This document shows, piece by piece, positions 1 through 7,481 of a stretch of 10,009 nt of DNA; position 1 is the stretch's first letter; the number at the start of each line of letters is the position of its first letter. This DNA comes from Bacillota bacterium (GTDB lineage Bacteria > Bacillota > Proteinivoracia > UBA4975): NCBI GenBank assembly GCA_012727415.1, contig JAAYHI010000175.1, positions 1 to 10,009 on the forward strand. The letters run 5' to 3'. The notes below the pieces were generated by a model, which made no database searches, was not told the DNA's origin, and worked only from the letters and a program-made list of their open reading frames with translations. Made by a program: the position numbers and the translations under genes.

Positions 1-15
1 ACTATATTTTACAGC

Positions 16-53
16 AAAAGACGGCTTCTGGGTACTACCAGTTGCCGTCTTTT
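16..53. terminator. Bidirectional terminator between convergent genes
   Basis: A perfect 10-bp stem pairs AAAAGACGGC (16-25) with GCCGTCTTTT (44-53). Its loop can extend the structure through CTGG (28-31) with CCAG (38-41). T-rich DNA follows on the plus strand (TTTTGTGTGCTTTT), and a T-run followed by AT-rich DNA flanks it on the minus strand. It therefore suits both the membrane protein gene ending at 96 on the minus strand and an unseen plus-strand gene left of the window. Confidence 0.8.
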
Positions 54-95
54 GTGTGCTTTTCAAGGGCCGTTAGTGCAACAGCCCCTTTGTTA

Positions 96-1487
96 CTAGA
101 ATTTGATTATCATTGGCGCCAGTTCCAGCAATGCCGCCAGCACGCAGGCGGCGATGAGATTCTTGGAGCAGTAGTAGAGATAACCCACTACCAGGGACAT
201 GCCGAGGGCAGACACCAAGGGCAGGATGCCAATTGTACCTGGCCCGGTAAGAACTGCAATCACAGCCCATGCCCCCGAGACGATGAACAGGCCAGCCAGG
301 GGATGCAGCCAGTGGGAGATTACCCGCTGGCAAAAACCCCGGATAAGGGCTTCTCTGAGGAGGATTGCCAGCCCCATAGGCAGGAGCATGTAATTAAACT
401 TCAGCCCTACAGGCAGAGAAAATGCTGAGCCCAGTGCGATAAAAATGCAGACACTGACGGCAGCGATAAGCCCAGTGCCCAACCCGCGGGTGGAGATGCC
501 GAAAAAGTTCAGCTCCAGGCGATCTTTTCGCGCCCATATGATGACCCCCATCAGGGGAAGCAGCCATAAAGCCGCTGCGGCGTAAGGGGAGGGCTGAAAA
601 AAATGGTTGAAGGCAGTGAGGGCTGCAGCATATACCAACGCTCCTACAAGGGCGGCGCTGGTCTGCAAAACATTATACCGGCCTTTTACCTCCTTTTCCC
701 TGACCTCCAGACCACCGGCAATAAAGGCAATTAAACTGACGGCGGCCATGGCCAAAAATATCATATATACAATGGCCCGGCCCCGATAACTTTCCGGAGG
801 GTAAAACAGGTCGTCAATTTCAGGATGCTTAAAGTTCAACGAAAAATCCGGGGCCCTGACAATAACCCGGGCATCTTCATAATATGTCACCATGCCCAGG
901 CGCTGTCCCCACAGCCTCAACAGCACCGTCTGCGGTGTTGGCAGCAGCCAGTTGGTATAGCCGAAGATATCATAGCTGGTAAGGAGGTTGTACCCGTGTT
1001 CCAACTGCCGGGCGAGATAATGGCTGGGCATTTCCGCTTCAGTGACTTCATCAGCCCGCAAGAGAATGGTGTCCCCGGAATCCCGCAAAATCTTTGTGTA
1101 ATCCGCATGGTCAAGCACAATCAAGCCCTGTTCCAGGTTATCGTCGATTTTTTCCGGCAGATCTCCTCTGTGCTCTGAGGGAAAAGACAGGCGGATTGTC
1201 CCCGGCTGTTCTGCAGGGGGAATTAACAGCACCGCCACTACCCGGCCGTGATGATAAGCGGGGATGACCAGTGTTCCCGAGAAAAAGGTGATTTCAGCGT
1301 AATCATAGGCTACCTTCCAGCTGTCGGCAAAATAATAGATAGAGTCGACATCGAACTGGACACTGGTGTTACCGAAATCCTCGGGTGCAGTTACGTAAGT
1401 AAAGAAGGAACCCAGGACCGCGACGATTGCAAAGACCAATGCGAAAAAAGTGCGGGTAACGGGATTGGACAACAAATTATTTAACAT
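96..1487 (-). CDS. Polytopic membrane protein with degenerate CPBP/CAAX-protease-like C-terminal domain
   Basis: This 463-residue protein has an N-terminal membrane segment (about 12-32), a soluble stretch of about 200 residues (33-235) predicted outside the membrane, then seven or eight hydrophobic segments to the C-terminus (roughly 236-258, 273-295, 301-318, 335-358, 366-385, 396-413, 418-438, 443-460). The stretch REALIRG at 378-384 resembles the first CPBP (Abi/CAAX protease) motif EExxxRG, but the first glutamate is arginine. The histidines expected in the second and third motifs are not visible (AWAVIAV near 406, LIAACVLAALLE near 444). If the family assignment is right, the protein is probably not an active protease of the usual type. 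The start is supported by GGAGGG six bases upstream of the ATG. It stands alone, divergent from nadA, and no good minus-strand promoter was found. The soluble domain matches nothing I recognise, so the function is unknown. Confidence 0.8.
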   Translation of the reverse strand: MLNNLLSNPVTRTFFALVFAIVAVLGSFFTYVTAPEDFGNTSVQFDVDSIYYFADSWKVAYDYAEITFFSGTLVIPAYHHGRVVAVLLIPPAEQPGTIRLSFPSEHRGDLPEKIDDNLEQGLIVLDHADYTKILRDSGDTILLRADEVTEAEMPSHYLARQLEHGYNLLTSYDIFGYTNWLLPTPQTVLLRLWGQRLGMVTYYEDARVIVRAPDFSLNFKHPEIDDLFYPPESYRGRAIVYMIFLAMAAVSLIAFIAGGLEVREKEVKGRYNVLQTSAALVGALVYAAALTAFNHFFQPSPYAAAALWLLPLMGVIIWARKDRLELNFFGISTRGLGTGLIAAVSVCIFIALGSAFSLPVGLKFNYMLLPMGLAILLREALIRGFCQRVISHWLHPLAGLFIVSGAWAVIAVLTGPGTIGILPLVSALGMSLVVGYLYYCSKNLIAACVLAALLELAPMIIKF

Positions 1488-1557
1488 GCTCTTCCCTCCA
1501 AGTCTGACCTCAAAGAATTCGACTAAAAGTGCAAAAATCCCTTCCCGGGCGCAGAAA

Positions 1558-1586
1558 TTGACAAGCCAAAGTATTTGAAGGATAAT
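1558..1586 (+). promoter_or_regulatory. SigA-type promoter of the nadABC-dus operon
   Basis: TTGACA at 1558-1563 is followed, after a 17-bp spacer, by GATAAT at 1581-1586 (6/6 and 5/6 matches to consensus). Transcription should start near 1591-1594, leaving a leader of about 25 nt before the nadA ATG at 1617. That is too short for a riboswitch. I saw no convincing operator palindrome, so repression by a NiaR-type regulator cannot be called from sequence alone. Confidence 0.8.
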
Positions 1587-1616
1587 TGTTACAGCATTTC
1601 CGAGGGGGCAATAGAG

Positions 1617-2522
1617 ATGGGTTGCGAATTGGTGGCAGATATAGAAAGGTTAAAGCAGGAGAAAAATGCAATCATCTTAAGTCATTTTTATCAACCGGCA
1701 GAGGTTCAAGACCTGGCTGATTACGTTGGTGACTCTTTTGGCTTAAGTCGGCAGGCAGCGTCAACAGACGCAGATGTCATTGTTTTTTGCGGTGTTAGCT
1801 TTATGGCGGAGGTTGCAGCAATCCTCTCTCCCGACAAGTCAGTCCTGCTTCCGGAACCTACGGCAGGCTGTCCCATGGCAGATATGGTTACAGTGGAGGG
1901 ACTGAGGACATTAAAAGAACAGCATCCCGACGCAGCGGTTGTCTGTTATGTCAATACATCCGCAGCGATTAAGGCGGAATCCGATATCTGTTGCACATCT
2001 GCCAACGTTTTGAAAGTGGTTGGCTCCTTGCCGCAACAAAAGATCATCTTTGTGCCTGACCGCAACATGGGTCAATTTGTTGCTGACAGGACAGACAAGG
2101 AAGTAATCCTATGGCCGGGGTATTGCTACGCCCACGATGGACTGCAGGCGGATACTGTCAGCAAGGCAAAACAGGAATACCCTCAGGCCCTGGTCATGGT
2201 CCATCCCGAATGTTCTCCGGAAGTTGCGGGGATGGCGGATTATGTCATTGGAACTACTGGAATGCTTGATATTGCCCGTCGGGCAGATGCAAAGACTTTT
2301 GTTGTGGGAACGGAGACAGGCCTGGCCCACGCCCTGAAACAGGCTGCCCCCGATAAGGAATTTATCTTTCCGCAGCCGAATATTATTTGTGGGAATATGA
2401 AGAAAACCACCTTGGAGAAGATAAAGAGCTCCTTGGAAACCCTCTCCCCTAAGATTATGGTTCCCCTGGACCTTGCCGCAAAAGCCCGCCTGGCTCTTGA
2501 AAAAATGTTGACAGTAAAATAG
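1617..2522 (+). CDS. nadA: Quinolinate synthase NadA
   Basis: NadA is a cytoplasmic [4Fe-4S] enzyme that condenses iminoaspartate with dihydroxyacetone phosphate to quinolinate in de novo NAD synthesis. From the ATG at 1617 it is 301 residues, the usual length of the short NadA class. The three cluster-ligand cysteines fall where expected: C85 (AGCPMAD), C170 (WPGYC) and C258 (NIICGNMKKTTLEKI). Other family blocks are the N-terminal LSHFYQ, CTSANVLKVV near 126-135 and FVPDRNMGQF near 145-154. An in-frame TTG at 1575 would add 14 residues, but it lies inside the promoter spacer and upstream of the predicted transcription start. The ATG at 1617 has GAGGGGG (1602-1608) at 8-nt spacing and is preferred. 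It is the first gene of the operon; nadB follows after 16 bp. Confidence 0.96.
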   Translation: MGCELVADIERLKQEKNAIILSHFYQPAEVQDLADYVGDSFGLSRQAASTDADVIVFCGVSFMAEVAAILSPDKSVLLPEPTAGCPMADMVTVEGLRTLKEQHPDAAVVCYVNTSAAIKAESDICCTSANVLKVVGSLPQQKIIFVPDRNMGQFVADRTDKEVILWPGYCYAHDGLQADTVSKAKQEYPQALVMVHPECSPEVAGMADYVIGTTGMLDIARRADAKTFVVGTETGLAHALKQAAPDKEFIFPQPNIICGNMKKTTLEKIKSSLETLSPKIMVPLDLAAKARLALEKMLTVK

Positions 2523-2538
2523 CAGGGAGTGGATAGTT

Positions 2539-4134
2539 ATGCTTTCTGCCTCGACAGAAAAAATTGAAGTATGGGATGTAGTGATAATCGGAGGCGGGGT
2601 GGCTGGTTTGTATACCGCCCTTTTGGCCGCTGAGTCAGGGAAAAACATATTGCTGCTGGCAAAAACGGAATTGGACGAAAGCAATACTCAGGAAGCCCAG
2701 GGGGGAATTGCTGCTTCAGTTTCAGAGCAGGATACTCCCCGCTTACATCTTCTGGATACTTTTAGCGCCGGTGCCGGCCTTTGTGATTACGAAGCAGTGC
2801 GCACTTTAGTTGAGGAGGGGCCCGCTGGAATCAATGACCTTATCCAGATGGGAGTAAATTTCGACCAAAACGAGTATGGACTGGCCCTGACCAAGGAAGG
2901 AGCCCACAGTCTGCGGAGAATACTCCACGCCAGGGGCGATGCCACAGGAAAGGTGATTCGCGAGGCCCTGACAGCAAGGCTTCGCTTCCATGCAAATATT
3001 ACTGTACGTACCCACACCTTTGCCCTCGACTTAATTATGACTGAATCCGGCTGTGCCGGCCTCTATTGTCTTGACCCGACGGGTCAGCTGGTTACTATTT
3101 ACGCTGCCAATACAGTAATCGCCAGCGGCGGTGCATGCAACCTCTTTGCTATAACCACTAACCCCCCGGTGGCTACTGGCGATGGCATTGCAATGGCCTG
3201 GCGTGCTGGCGTTCCGGTTGGGGATATGGAATTTGTTCAGTTTCACCCTACTGCCCTGATGCTTGAAGGCGCCCCTCATTTTTTGATCTCTGAAGCTGTT
3301 CGTGGTGAAGGGGCATTATTGCTTAACGATAACGGGGAAAGATTCATGCCCCGCTACCATGCTCAGGGGGAACTGGCCCCCCGGGATGCAGTCTGCAGGG
3401 CTATGTTGGCGGAAATGGAGAAGACAGGGGCGAGGAACTTATGGCTTGACGTCTCACCCTTGAAGGGCGAAGACTTTCCTAATCGCTTCCCGACTATATA
3501 TCGGAAATGTACTGAATATGGCCTCGACCTCCCGGGTGATTTAATTCCCGTTGCCCCTGCAGCCCATTACTTTATCGGGGGCATCATTACAGATATTAAC
3601 GGCTGGACGGGGGTCCCTGCCCTTTTCGCCTGCGGAGAGGCCAGTTGTACAGGTGTTCACGGGGCCAATCGCCTTGCCAGCAACTCATTGCTGGAGGCTC
3701 TGGTTTTCGGGCGCAGAATTGCTCAGGCTATTATTAAGTCAGACAATAAACCCCTCCATGCCGATTGTCCGCTTCCGGAGTTGCTGCCGGCAAATACTGA
3801 TGCTCCTGCTATTATTGATGAATTAGGGAAGACTATGTGGCAGTATGTGGGTTTGCGCCGGGATGAAACAGGCCTGAAAAAGGCCCAAGAGATTTTGGAT
3901 ACGCTGACGGACAAGGCCGGTATGGGGACATATGGAGACCGCAGTAGCATGGAGCTGGTTAACATGCTTACACTGGCAAAACTCGTTACCGAAGGGGCTC
4001 TTTTACGCAAAGAATCCAGGGGTGGTCACTACCGCCTTGATTACCCCCGTTCCCAGCGGAACCAGTTGGGGCGCTGGGTTTTTCAAAGGGGGCAACAGAC
4101 GAAATTTAAGGCCATTCAGGAGGGTCGCTTATGA
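2539..4134 (+). CDS. nadB: L-aspartate oxidase NadB
   Basis: NadB is an FAD enzyme that oxidises L-aspartate to iminoaspartate, the substrate of NadA. It uses oxygen or fumarate as acceptor, the latter being relevant in anaerobes. The 531 residues are close to the usual 510-540. Visible features are the dinucleotide-binding GGGVAG (18-23), SNTQEAQGGIAA (48-59), EGAHSLRRILHARGDATG (120-137, with the glutamate matching E. coli E121), FHPTAL (235-240), SEAVRGEG with R255, and the FAD-site HGANRLASNSLLEA (374-387). A helical C-terminal domain occupies about 410-531. These separate it from the related fumarate reductase and succinate dehydrogenase flavoproteins, though the fold is shared. AGGGAG at 2524-2529 is the ribosome binding site. 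The stop codon overlaps the nadC start as ATGA. Confidence 0.96.
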   Translation: MLSASTEKIEVWDVVIIGGGVAGLYTALLAAESGKNILLLAKTELDESNTQEAQGGIAASVSEQDTPRLHLLDTFSAGAGLCDYEAVRTLVEEGPAGINDLIQMGVNFDQNEYGLALTKEGAHSLRRILHARGDATGKVIREALTARLRFHANITVRTHTFALDLIMTESGCAGLYCLDPTGQLVTIYAANTVIASGGACNLFAITTNPPVATGDGIAMAWRAGVPVGDMEFVQFHPTALMLEGAPHFLISEAVRGEGALLLNDNGERFMPRYHAQGELAPRDAVCRAMLAEMEKTGARNLWLDVSPLKGEDFPNRFPTIYRKCTEYGLDLPGDLIPVAPAAHYFIGGIITDINGWTGVPALFACGEASCTGVHGANRLASNSLLEALVFGRRIAQAIIKSDNKPLHADCPLPELLPANTDAPAIIDELGKTMWQYVGLRRDETGLKKAQEILDTLTDKAGMGTYGDRSSMELVNMLTLAKLVTEGALLRKESRGGHYRLDYPRSQRNQLGRWVFQRGQQTKFKAIQEGRL

Positions 4135-4988
4135 ACGATTTCTTGCTGGACCAAAGGCTGCGGGATTTTCTCAATGAGGATATCGGCACGGGAGACGTAA
4201 CCAGTGCCTGCTTTTCCAATTCACCTGTGCGCAGAGGGTGGTTTACTGCCCGCGCCCCGGGGATAGTTGCTGGAATTCCCTTTGCCCAGAGAATTTATGC
4301 CCTCCTTGGGGTTCAGCGGTGGATTTCTCTGATTGACGACGGACAGGCTGTGGTGGCCGGGACCCGCCTGGCATATGTTGACGGCCCGGGGAGCATTCTG
4401 CTCCAGGGCGAACGCGTTGCCCTCAACCTCCTGCAGAGGCTCAGCGGCATTGCTACCAAGACCCGGGAAATGGTGGATATTGTCAGCGCCCAGGGCTCAA
4501 CCCGCATTACCGATACCCGCAAGACTACTCCAGGTCTGCGCTGGTTTGAAAGATACGCAGTGCGGGCAGGAGGCGGCTTTAATCATCGCTGGGGCTTGTA
4601 CGATGCCGTAATGCTGAAGGACAATCACATAAAACTGGCGGGCGGCATTGGCAAAGCTGTAGCTGAAGTGCGCAAGCATATTGGCCATACCGTGAAAATT
4701 GAAGTAGAAGTAGAGAACTTTACCCAGTTACAGCAAGCTCTGGATGCAGGGGTGGAAATCATCATGCTGGACAACATGACCCCCTCCCAGGTGGCTGAGG
4801 CAGTAAAAATCGTTGCCGGGAGGGCTGTCACCGAGGCCTCCGGATCTGTTGACATATCCAATGTCGCGGCATACGGGGCAACTGGTGTTGACTACATATC
4901 AATAGGTGCCTTGACTCACTCCGCAGCAGCATTGGATATCGGCTTTGATCTCGATCAGCCCAAGGGCTCAGGCGAGGCCTTTGCATGA
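4131..4988 (+). CDS. nadC: Nicotinate-nucleotide pyrophosphorylase (quinolinate phosphoribosyltransferase) NadC
   Basis: NadC converts quinolinate and PRPP to nicotinate mononucleotide, CO2 and pyrophosphate, the third step of this operon's pathway. The 285-residue length is typical. Seen in order: N-terminal LNEDIGTGDVTS (14-25), DTRKTTPGLR (128-137, basic residues that bind quinolinate and PRPP phosphates), GGGFNHRWGLYD (147-158), MLKDNHI (161-167), EVEVEN (191-196), MLDNM (212-216), EASGSV (235-240) and SIGALTHS (257-264), ending in the alpha/beta-barrel. The ATG overlaps the nadB stop (ATGA) and has its own AGGAGG (4118-4123) seven bases upstream, so coupled translation is likely. The 3' end overlaps dus in the same way. 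Confidence 0.97.
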   Translation: MNDFLLDQRLRDFLNEDIGTGDVTSACFSNSPVRRGWFTARAPGIVAGIPFAQRIYALLGVQRWISLIDDGQAVVAGTRLAYVDGPGSILLQGERVALNLLQRLSGIATKTREMVDIVSAQGSTRITDTRKTTPGLRWFERYAVRAGGGFNHRWGLYDAVMLKDNHIKLAGGIGKAVAEVRKHIGHTVKIEVEVENFTQLQQALDAGVEIIMLDNMTPSQVAEAVKIVAGRAVTEASGSVDISNVAAYGATGVDYISIGALTHSAAALDIGFDLDQPKGSGEAFA

Positions 4989-5953
4989 AAAGGGATATTT
5001 ACTTGGGCCGGCAAAAAATTGGGTCGCTGTGGCTTGCGCCAATGGCAGGGGTTACCGATAAACCCTTTCGCATCTTAGCTGGAGAACAAGGCTGTGATTT
5101 GGCCTTTACCGAAATGATCAGCGGCAAGGCCCTTGAATTCGGCAATCCCAGGACTTGGGGTTTGCTGGATATTAAAGGTGAATCTCCCATCGGTGTTCAG
5201 CTCTTTGGTTCTTCTCCCTCAGTATTAGCGGCAGCGGCGAAAGTTGCCCAGGCAGAAGGGGCAACTGTAATTGATATAAACATGGGCTGCCCTGTACCCA
5301 AGATAGTTGGCAATGGAGAAGGGGCAGCTTTAATGCGCCAGCCGCAGCTGGCGGCAGCGATTGTCAGTGAAGTCTCTGCTGCTGTCGACATTCCGGTTAC
5401 GGTAAAAATCAGGGCGGGCTGGGATGAAAATTCCATTAACGCCCCCGCTCTTGCTGCCAGGTTAGCCGCTGCCGGTGCAGCGGCAATTACCGTCCACGGT
5501 CGCACCCGGCAACAGATGTATAGCGGCAGAGCCAATTGGGAAGTCATTGCTGAGGTGGTCAGGGCGGTAGAGATTCCTGTCATCGGCAACGGCGATATTT
5601 GGTCCGGGGAGGAAGCTTTGGCGATGCAGCAGCAGACAGGTTGTGCGGGAATCATGGTGGCGCGGGGAGCCATGGGCAATCCCTGGCTCTTTGCCGAAAT
5701 CAAGGCTGCTCTTACTGGCACAGACTATCAGCCCCCCACTCTTGAACAGCGCATTGCCATGGCCTTGCGCCACTTTCAAATGGAGCTGGTTTATCGAGGC
5801 AGGGACAGGGGAGTGCTGTTTATGCGCAAGCATTTGGCCTGGTACTTAAAAGGCTTGCCCCGCACAGCTCCTCTCAAGAAAGGTATCTTTGCCGAGACTT
5901 GTCCCGGGGCAATTGCTGCTATGCTTCAGGAATATTTAAAAAGCAACCGCTGA
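4985..5953 (+). CDS. dusB: tRNA-dihydrouridine synthase (DusB/NifR3-like)
   Basis: This FMN enzyme reduces specific uridines in the tRNA D-loop to dihydrouridine using NAD(P)H. The 322 residues match the DusB/NifR3 group. Motifs: LAPMAGVTDKPFR (17-29, FMN site), DINMGCPVPKIV (97-108) with catalytic C102, VKIRAGWD (140-147), ITVHGRTRQQMYSG (168-181), IGNGDI (200-205) and ARGAMGNPW (226-234, FMN phosphate binding). The C-terminal helical domain that holds the tRNA starts near 245. The start overlaps the nadC stop as ATGA, so it is cotranscribed and probably translationally coupled with NAD synthesis genes. The last sense codons and the stop form the left arm of a terminator hairpin. The assignment to DusB rather than another bacterial Dus subtype rests on the NMGCPVPK motif and would need a tree. 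Confidence 0.93.
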   Translation: MKRDIYLGRQKIGSLWLAPMAGVTDKPFRILAGEQGCDLAFTEMISGKALEFGNPRTWGLLDIKGESPIGVQLFGSSPSVLAAAAKVAQAEGATVIDINMGCPVPKIVGNGEGAALMRQPQLAAAIVSEVSAAVDIPVTVKIRAGWDENSINAPALAARLAAAGAAAITVHGRTRQQMYSGRANWEVIAEVVRAVEIPVIGNGDIWSGEEALAMQQQTGCAGIMVARGAMGNPWLFAEIKAALTGTDYQPPTLEQRIAMALRHFQMELVYRGRDRGVLFMRKHLAWYLKGLPRTAPLKKGIFAETCPGAIAAMLQEYLKSNR

Positions 5954-5965
5954 TCCAGCGGTTTT
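5945..5965 (+). terminator. Short hairpin terminator overlapping the dus stop codon
   Basis: AACCGCTG (5945-5952) pairs perfectly with CAGCGGTT (5956-5963) across a 3-nt loop and runs directly into TTTTATT. The dus stop codon TGA (5951-5953) lies in the left arm and loop, so ribosomes ending dus translation would cover the hairpin. The stem is short and the T-run only four bases, so termination is probably partial. Confidence 0.6.
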
Positions 5966-5966
5966 A

Positions 5967-5995
5967 TTGTATTTGGAAGAAAAAAGGAGTATACT
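5967..5995 (+). promoter_or_regulatory. Possible promoter for the HTH gene pair
   Basis: TTGTAT (5967-5972) and TATACT (5990-5995) are separated by 17 bp. The -10 matches 5/6 positions of consensus but the -35 only 3/6. It lies immediately after the dus terminator, which is a sensible place for a new transcription unit. The start would fall near 6002, just before the palindrome at 6014-6025. Confidence 0.4.
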
Positions 5996-6013
5996 AATTG
6001 CACTGCATACAAA

Positions 6014-6025
6014 TCTGTGCACAGA
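6014..6025. promoter_or_regulatory. 12-bp perfect palindrome, candidate operator
   Basis: TCTGTGCACAGA is perfectly self-complementary. It sits about 19 bp downstream of the possible -10 (5990-5995) and ends one base before the favoured GTG start of the HTH gene. Autoregulation by that protein is an inference. I did not find a second full copy in the window. Confidence 0.4.
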
Positions 6026-6026
6026 G

Positions 6027-6557
6027 GTGAGTGAGCTGGAATTGCTGCGTATTGGCGACAAAGTTATCAGTCGCCAGCAAATAGACCGGTGGATTACGAG
6101 GATATTAGACCTTCGCCGCCAGGGGTACTCCCAGCAAGATGCGGCCAGGACTCTGAAAATTGACCGCAGCTTTATTTCTCGCTTGGAAAGTCTTGGTGAA
6201 TTGCGCAAAGGTGGCGGAGTTGCTGTCGTAGGCTTCCCGGTTGCTGATGCTCAAAGCTTAGAGCATATTTGTCGGAAACATGGTGTGGACTGGTGGCTGC
6301 TTCTCAGTGAAGAAGAGCGTCTCGACTTTGTAGGGAGGGATGGGCTGGAACTGTTTAACGAGGTTATGAACATACTTGCTACCTTGCGGAATTATGACAC
6401 TGTTGTCGTCATGGGATCCAACAAGAGGGTGCAGCTGATTGAAGGGCTGTTTGACAGGGATGTCATTCCCATAATTTTAGGGGAATCCCCTTTAAAGCAC
6501 GATGTAGCAGTAGATCTGAACGAGTTCGAAAAAATAATTCAAGCTGTATGTGGCTAG
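6027..6557 (+). CDS. Helix-turn-helix regulator-like protein of unknown target
   Basis: From GTG at 6027 the protein has 176 residues. An N-terminal block (ELLRIGDKVISRQQIDRW) leads into a clear helix-turn-helix: GYSQQDAARTLKIDRSFISR at about 33-52. A glycine hinge (62-64, KGGG) joins it to a 110-residue alpha/beta domain that begins VAVVGFPVAD and contains YDTVVVMGSNKRVQLIEG (123-140), which looks like a ligand- or nucleotide-binding fold. I know this type of protein from Bacillota gene neighbourhoods with dus and greA, but no function is established. The start is uncertain. In-frame alternatives are TTG at 5967 or 5973 (no ribosome binding site) and ATT at 5997 (AGGAG at 5985-5989, 7-nt spacing, a rare start codon). 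GTG 6027 has only weak upstream AGAG but gives the expected N-terminus. The next gene starts 8 bp after its stop. Confidence 0.75.
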   Translation: MSELELLRIGDKVISRQQIDRWITRILDLRRQGYSQQDAARTLKIDRSFISRLESLGELRKGGGVAVVGFPVADAQSLEHICRKHGVDWWLLLSEEERLDFVGRDGLELFNEVMNILATLRNYDTVVVMGSNKRVQLIEGLFDRDVIPIILGESPLKHDVAVDLNEFEKIIQAVCG

Positions 6558-6565
6558 GAGGAGCT

Positions 6566-7471
6566 ATGAAAAGGATAGTCAGTATCAGTCTGGGATCCAG
6601 CAGGCGGAATCACAAGGTCGAAGTTGAATTTAAGGGCGTGGCATTTTCGGTGGAACGCATCGGAACCGACGGCGATATGGACAAAATGATTGCCCTGCTC
6701 ACAGAACTTGACGGTAAGGTTGATGCTTTTGGTTTAGGAGGAATAGACCTCTATCTGGGCACTCCCGCCCACCGCTATACCATCCGGGATGGCAAGCGCA
6801 TGGTTGCGGCGGCAAAAAAAACTCCCATTGTTGACGGCAGCGGTTTAAAAGATACTTTGGAAAGGCAGACCATCAGGTATCTGCACACTGAATTGGGCTG
6901 GGATTTTGCCGGCAAGACCGCCCTGTTAACCAGTGCTCTGGATCGCTGGGGCATGGCTGAAGAGCTGGAAGCCGCTGGCTGCAAGCTGGAGATCGGTGAC
7001 CTCATCTTTGCCATGGGAATTCCCATTGCCATGCACCGCCTTAAGACTATGGAATGGGTTGCCCGGGTGCTGGCCCCGGCGATAGTAAAGCTGCCATTTT
7101 CAGTGCTCTACCCTACAGGGAAAAAACAAGACACCAGTGATGGCAGATTCAGCCGTTATTTTAGGGGCAAAGAATTTATCGCCGGTGACTTTAATTACAT
7201 CTATAATCATATGCCTGCAGATATGACAGGACAAACTGTCATTACCAACACCGTTACAGCTCACGATGTAGAGGAACTGAAAAAACGAGGGGCAAAGATG
7301 CTGGTTACATCTACTCCTGAATTAGGCGGACGCTCTTTCGGCACAAATGTCATGGAAGCATTATTAGTCGCCTACGCCGAGGCTGATTCTGCCCTCACCA
7401 GAGAGCAATACAATCAGCTGCTGGCAGAGTTGGAGTTTGTCCCCCGTATCGTCGATTTGCAGGCCAATTAA
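6566..7471 (+). CDS. Conserved protein of the type auto-named 'quinate 5-dehydrogenase', function unknown
   Basis: The 301-residue soluble protein starts at the ATG at 6566, with AGGAGGAG (6556-6563) just upstream. An in-frame ATG at 6548 would begin inside the preceding gene and lacks such a site. Distinct blocks are SISLGSSRRNHKVEVE (6-21), AFGLGGIDLYL (54-64), TPIVDGSGLKDTLER (86-100), a Rossmann-like turn KTALLTSALDRWGMAEELEA (117-136), FIAGDFNYI (204-212), VITNTV (225-230) and TSTPELGGRSFGTNVMEALL (248-267). Proteins of this kind are labelled quinate or shikimate dehydrogenase in databases. However, I see neither the AroE substrate motif with its catalytic lysine (NVTxPxK) nor a classical GxGxxG, so that name should not be trusted. 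It is cotranscribed with the HTH protein, 8 bp away, and the two probably act together. Confidence 0.8.
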   Translation: MKRIVSISLGSSRRNHKVEVEFKGVAFSVERIGTDGDMDKMIALLTELDGKVDAFGLGGIDLYLGTPAHRYTIRDGKRMVAAAKKTPIVDGSGLKDTLERQTIRYLHTELGWDFAGKTALLTSALDRWGMAEELEAAGCKLEIGDLIFAMGIPIAMHRLKTMEWVARVLAPAIVKLPFSVLYPTGKKQDTSDGRFSRYFRGKEFIAGDFNYIYNHMPADMTGQTVITNTVTAHDVEELKKRGAKMLVTSTPELGGRSFGTNVMEALLVAYAEADSALTREQYNQLLAELEFVPRIVDLQAN

Positions 7472-7481
7472 CCGGCGGAAG

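Noticed and set aside
1575..1616. N-terminal extension of NadA from TTG at 1575
   Set aside because: The codon lies inside the promoter spacer, upstream of the predicted transcription start, and has no ribosome binding site.
1587..1616. Riboswitch or attenuator before nadA
   Set aside because: The predicted leader is only about 25 nt and has no stable stem.
2109..2684. 191-codon open frame antisense to nadA/nadB
   Set aside because: It is a shadow of two well-supported genes, and its translation shows no family motif.
5197..5721. 174-codon open frame antisense to dus
   Set aside because: Low-complexity alanine-rich translation opposite a well-conserved gene; no motif.
6548..6565. Earlier ATG for the 'quinate dehydrogenase'-type gene
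   Set aside because: It lies inside the preceding gene with no ribosome binding site, while the ATG at 6566 has AGGAGGAG directly upstream.
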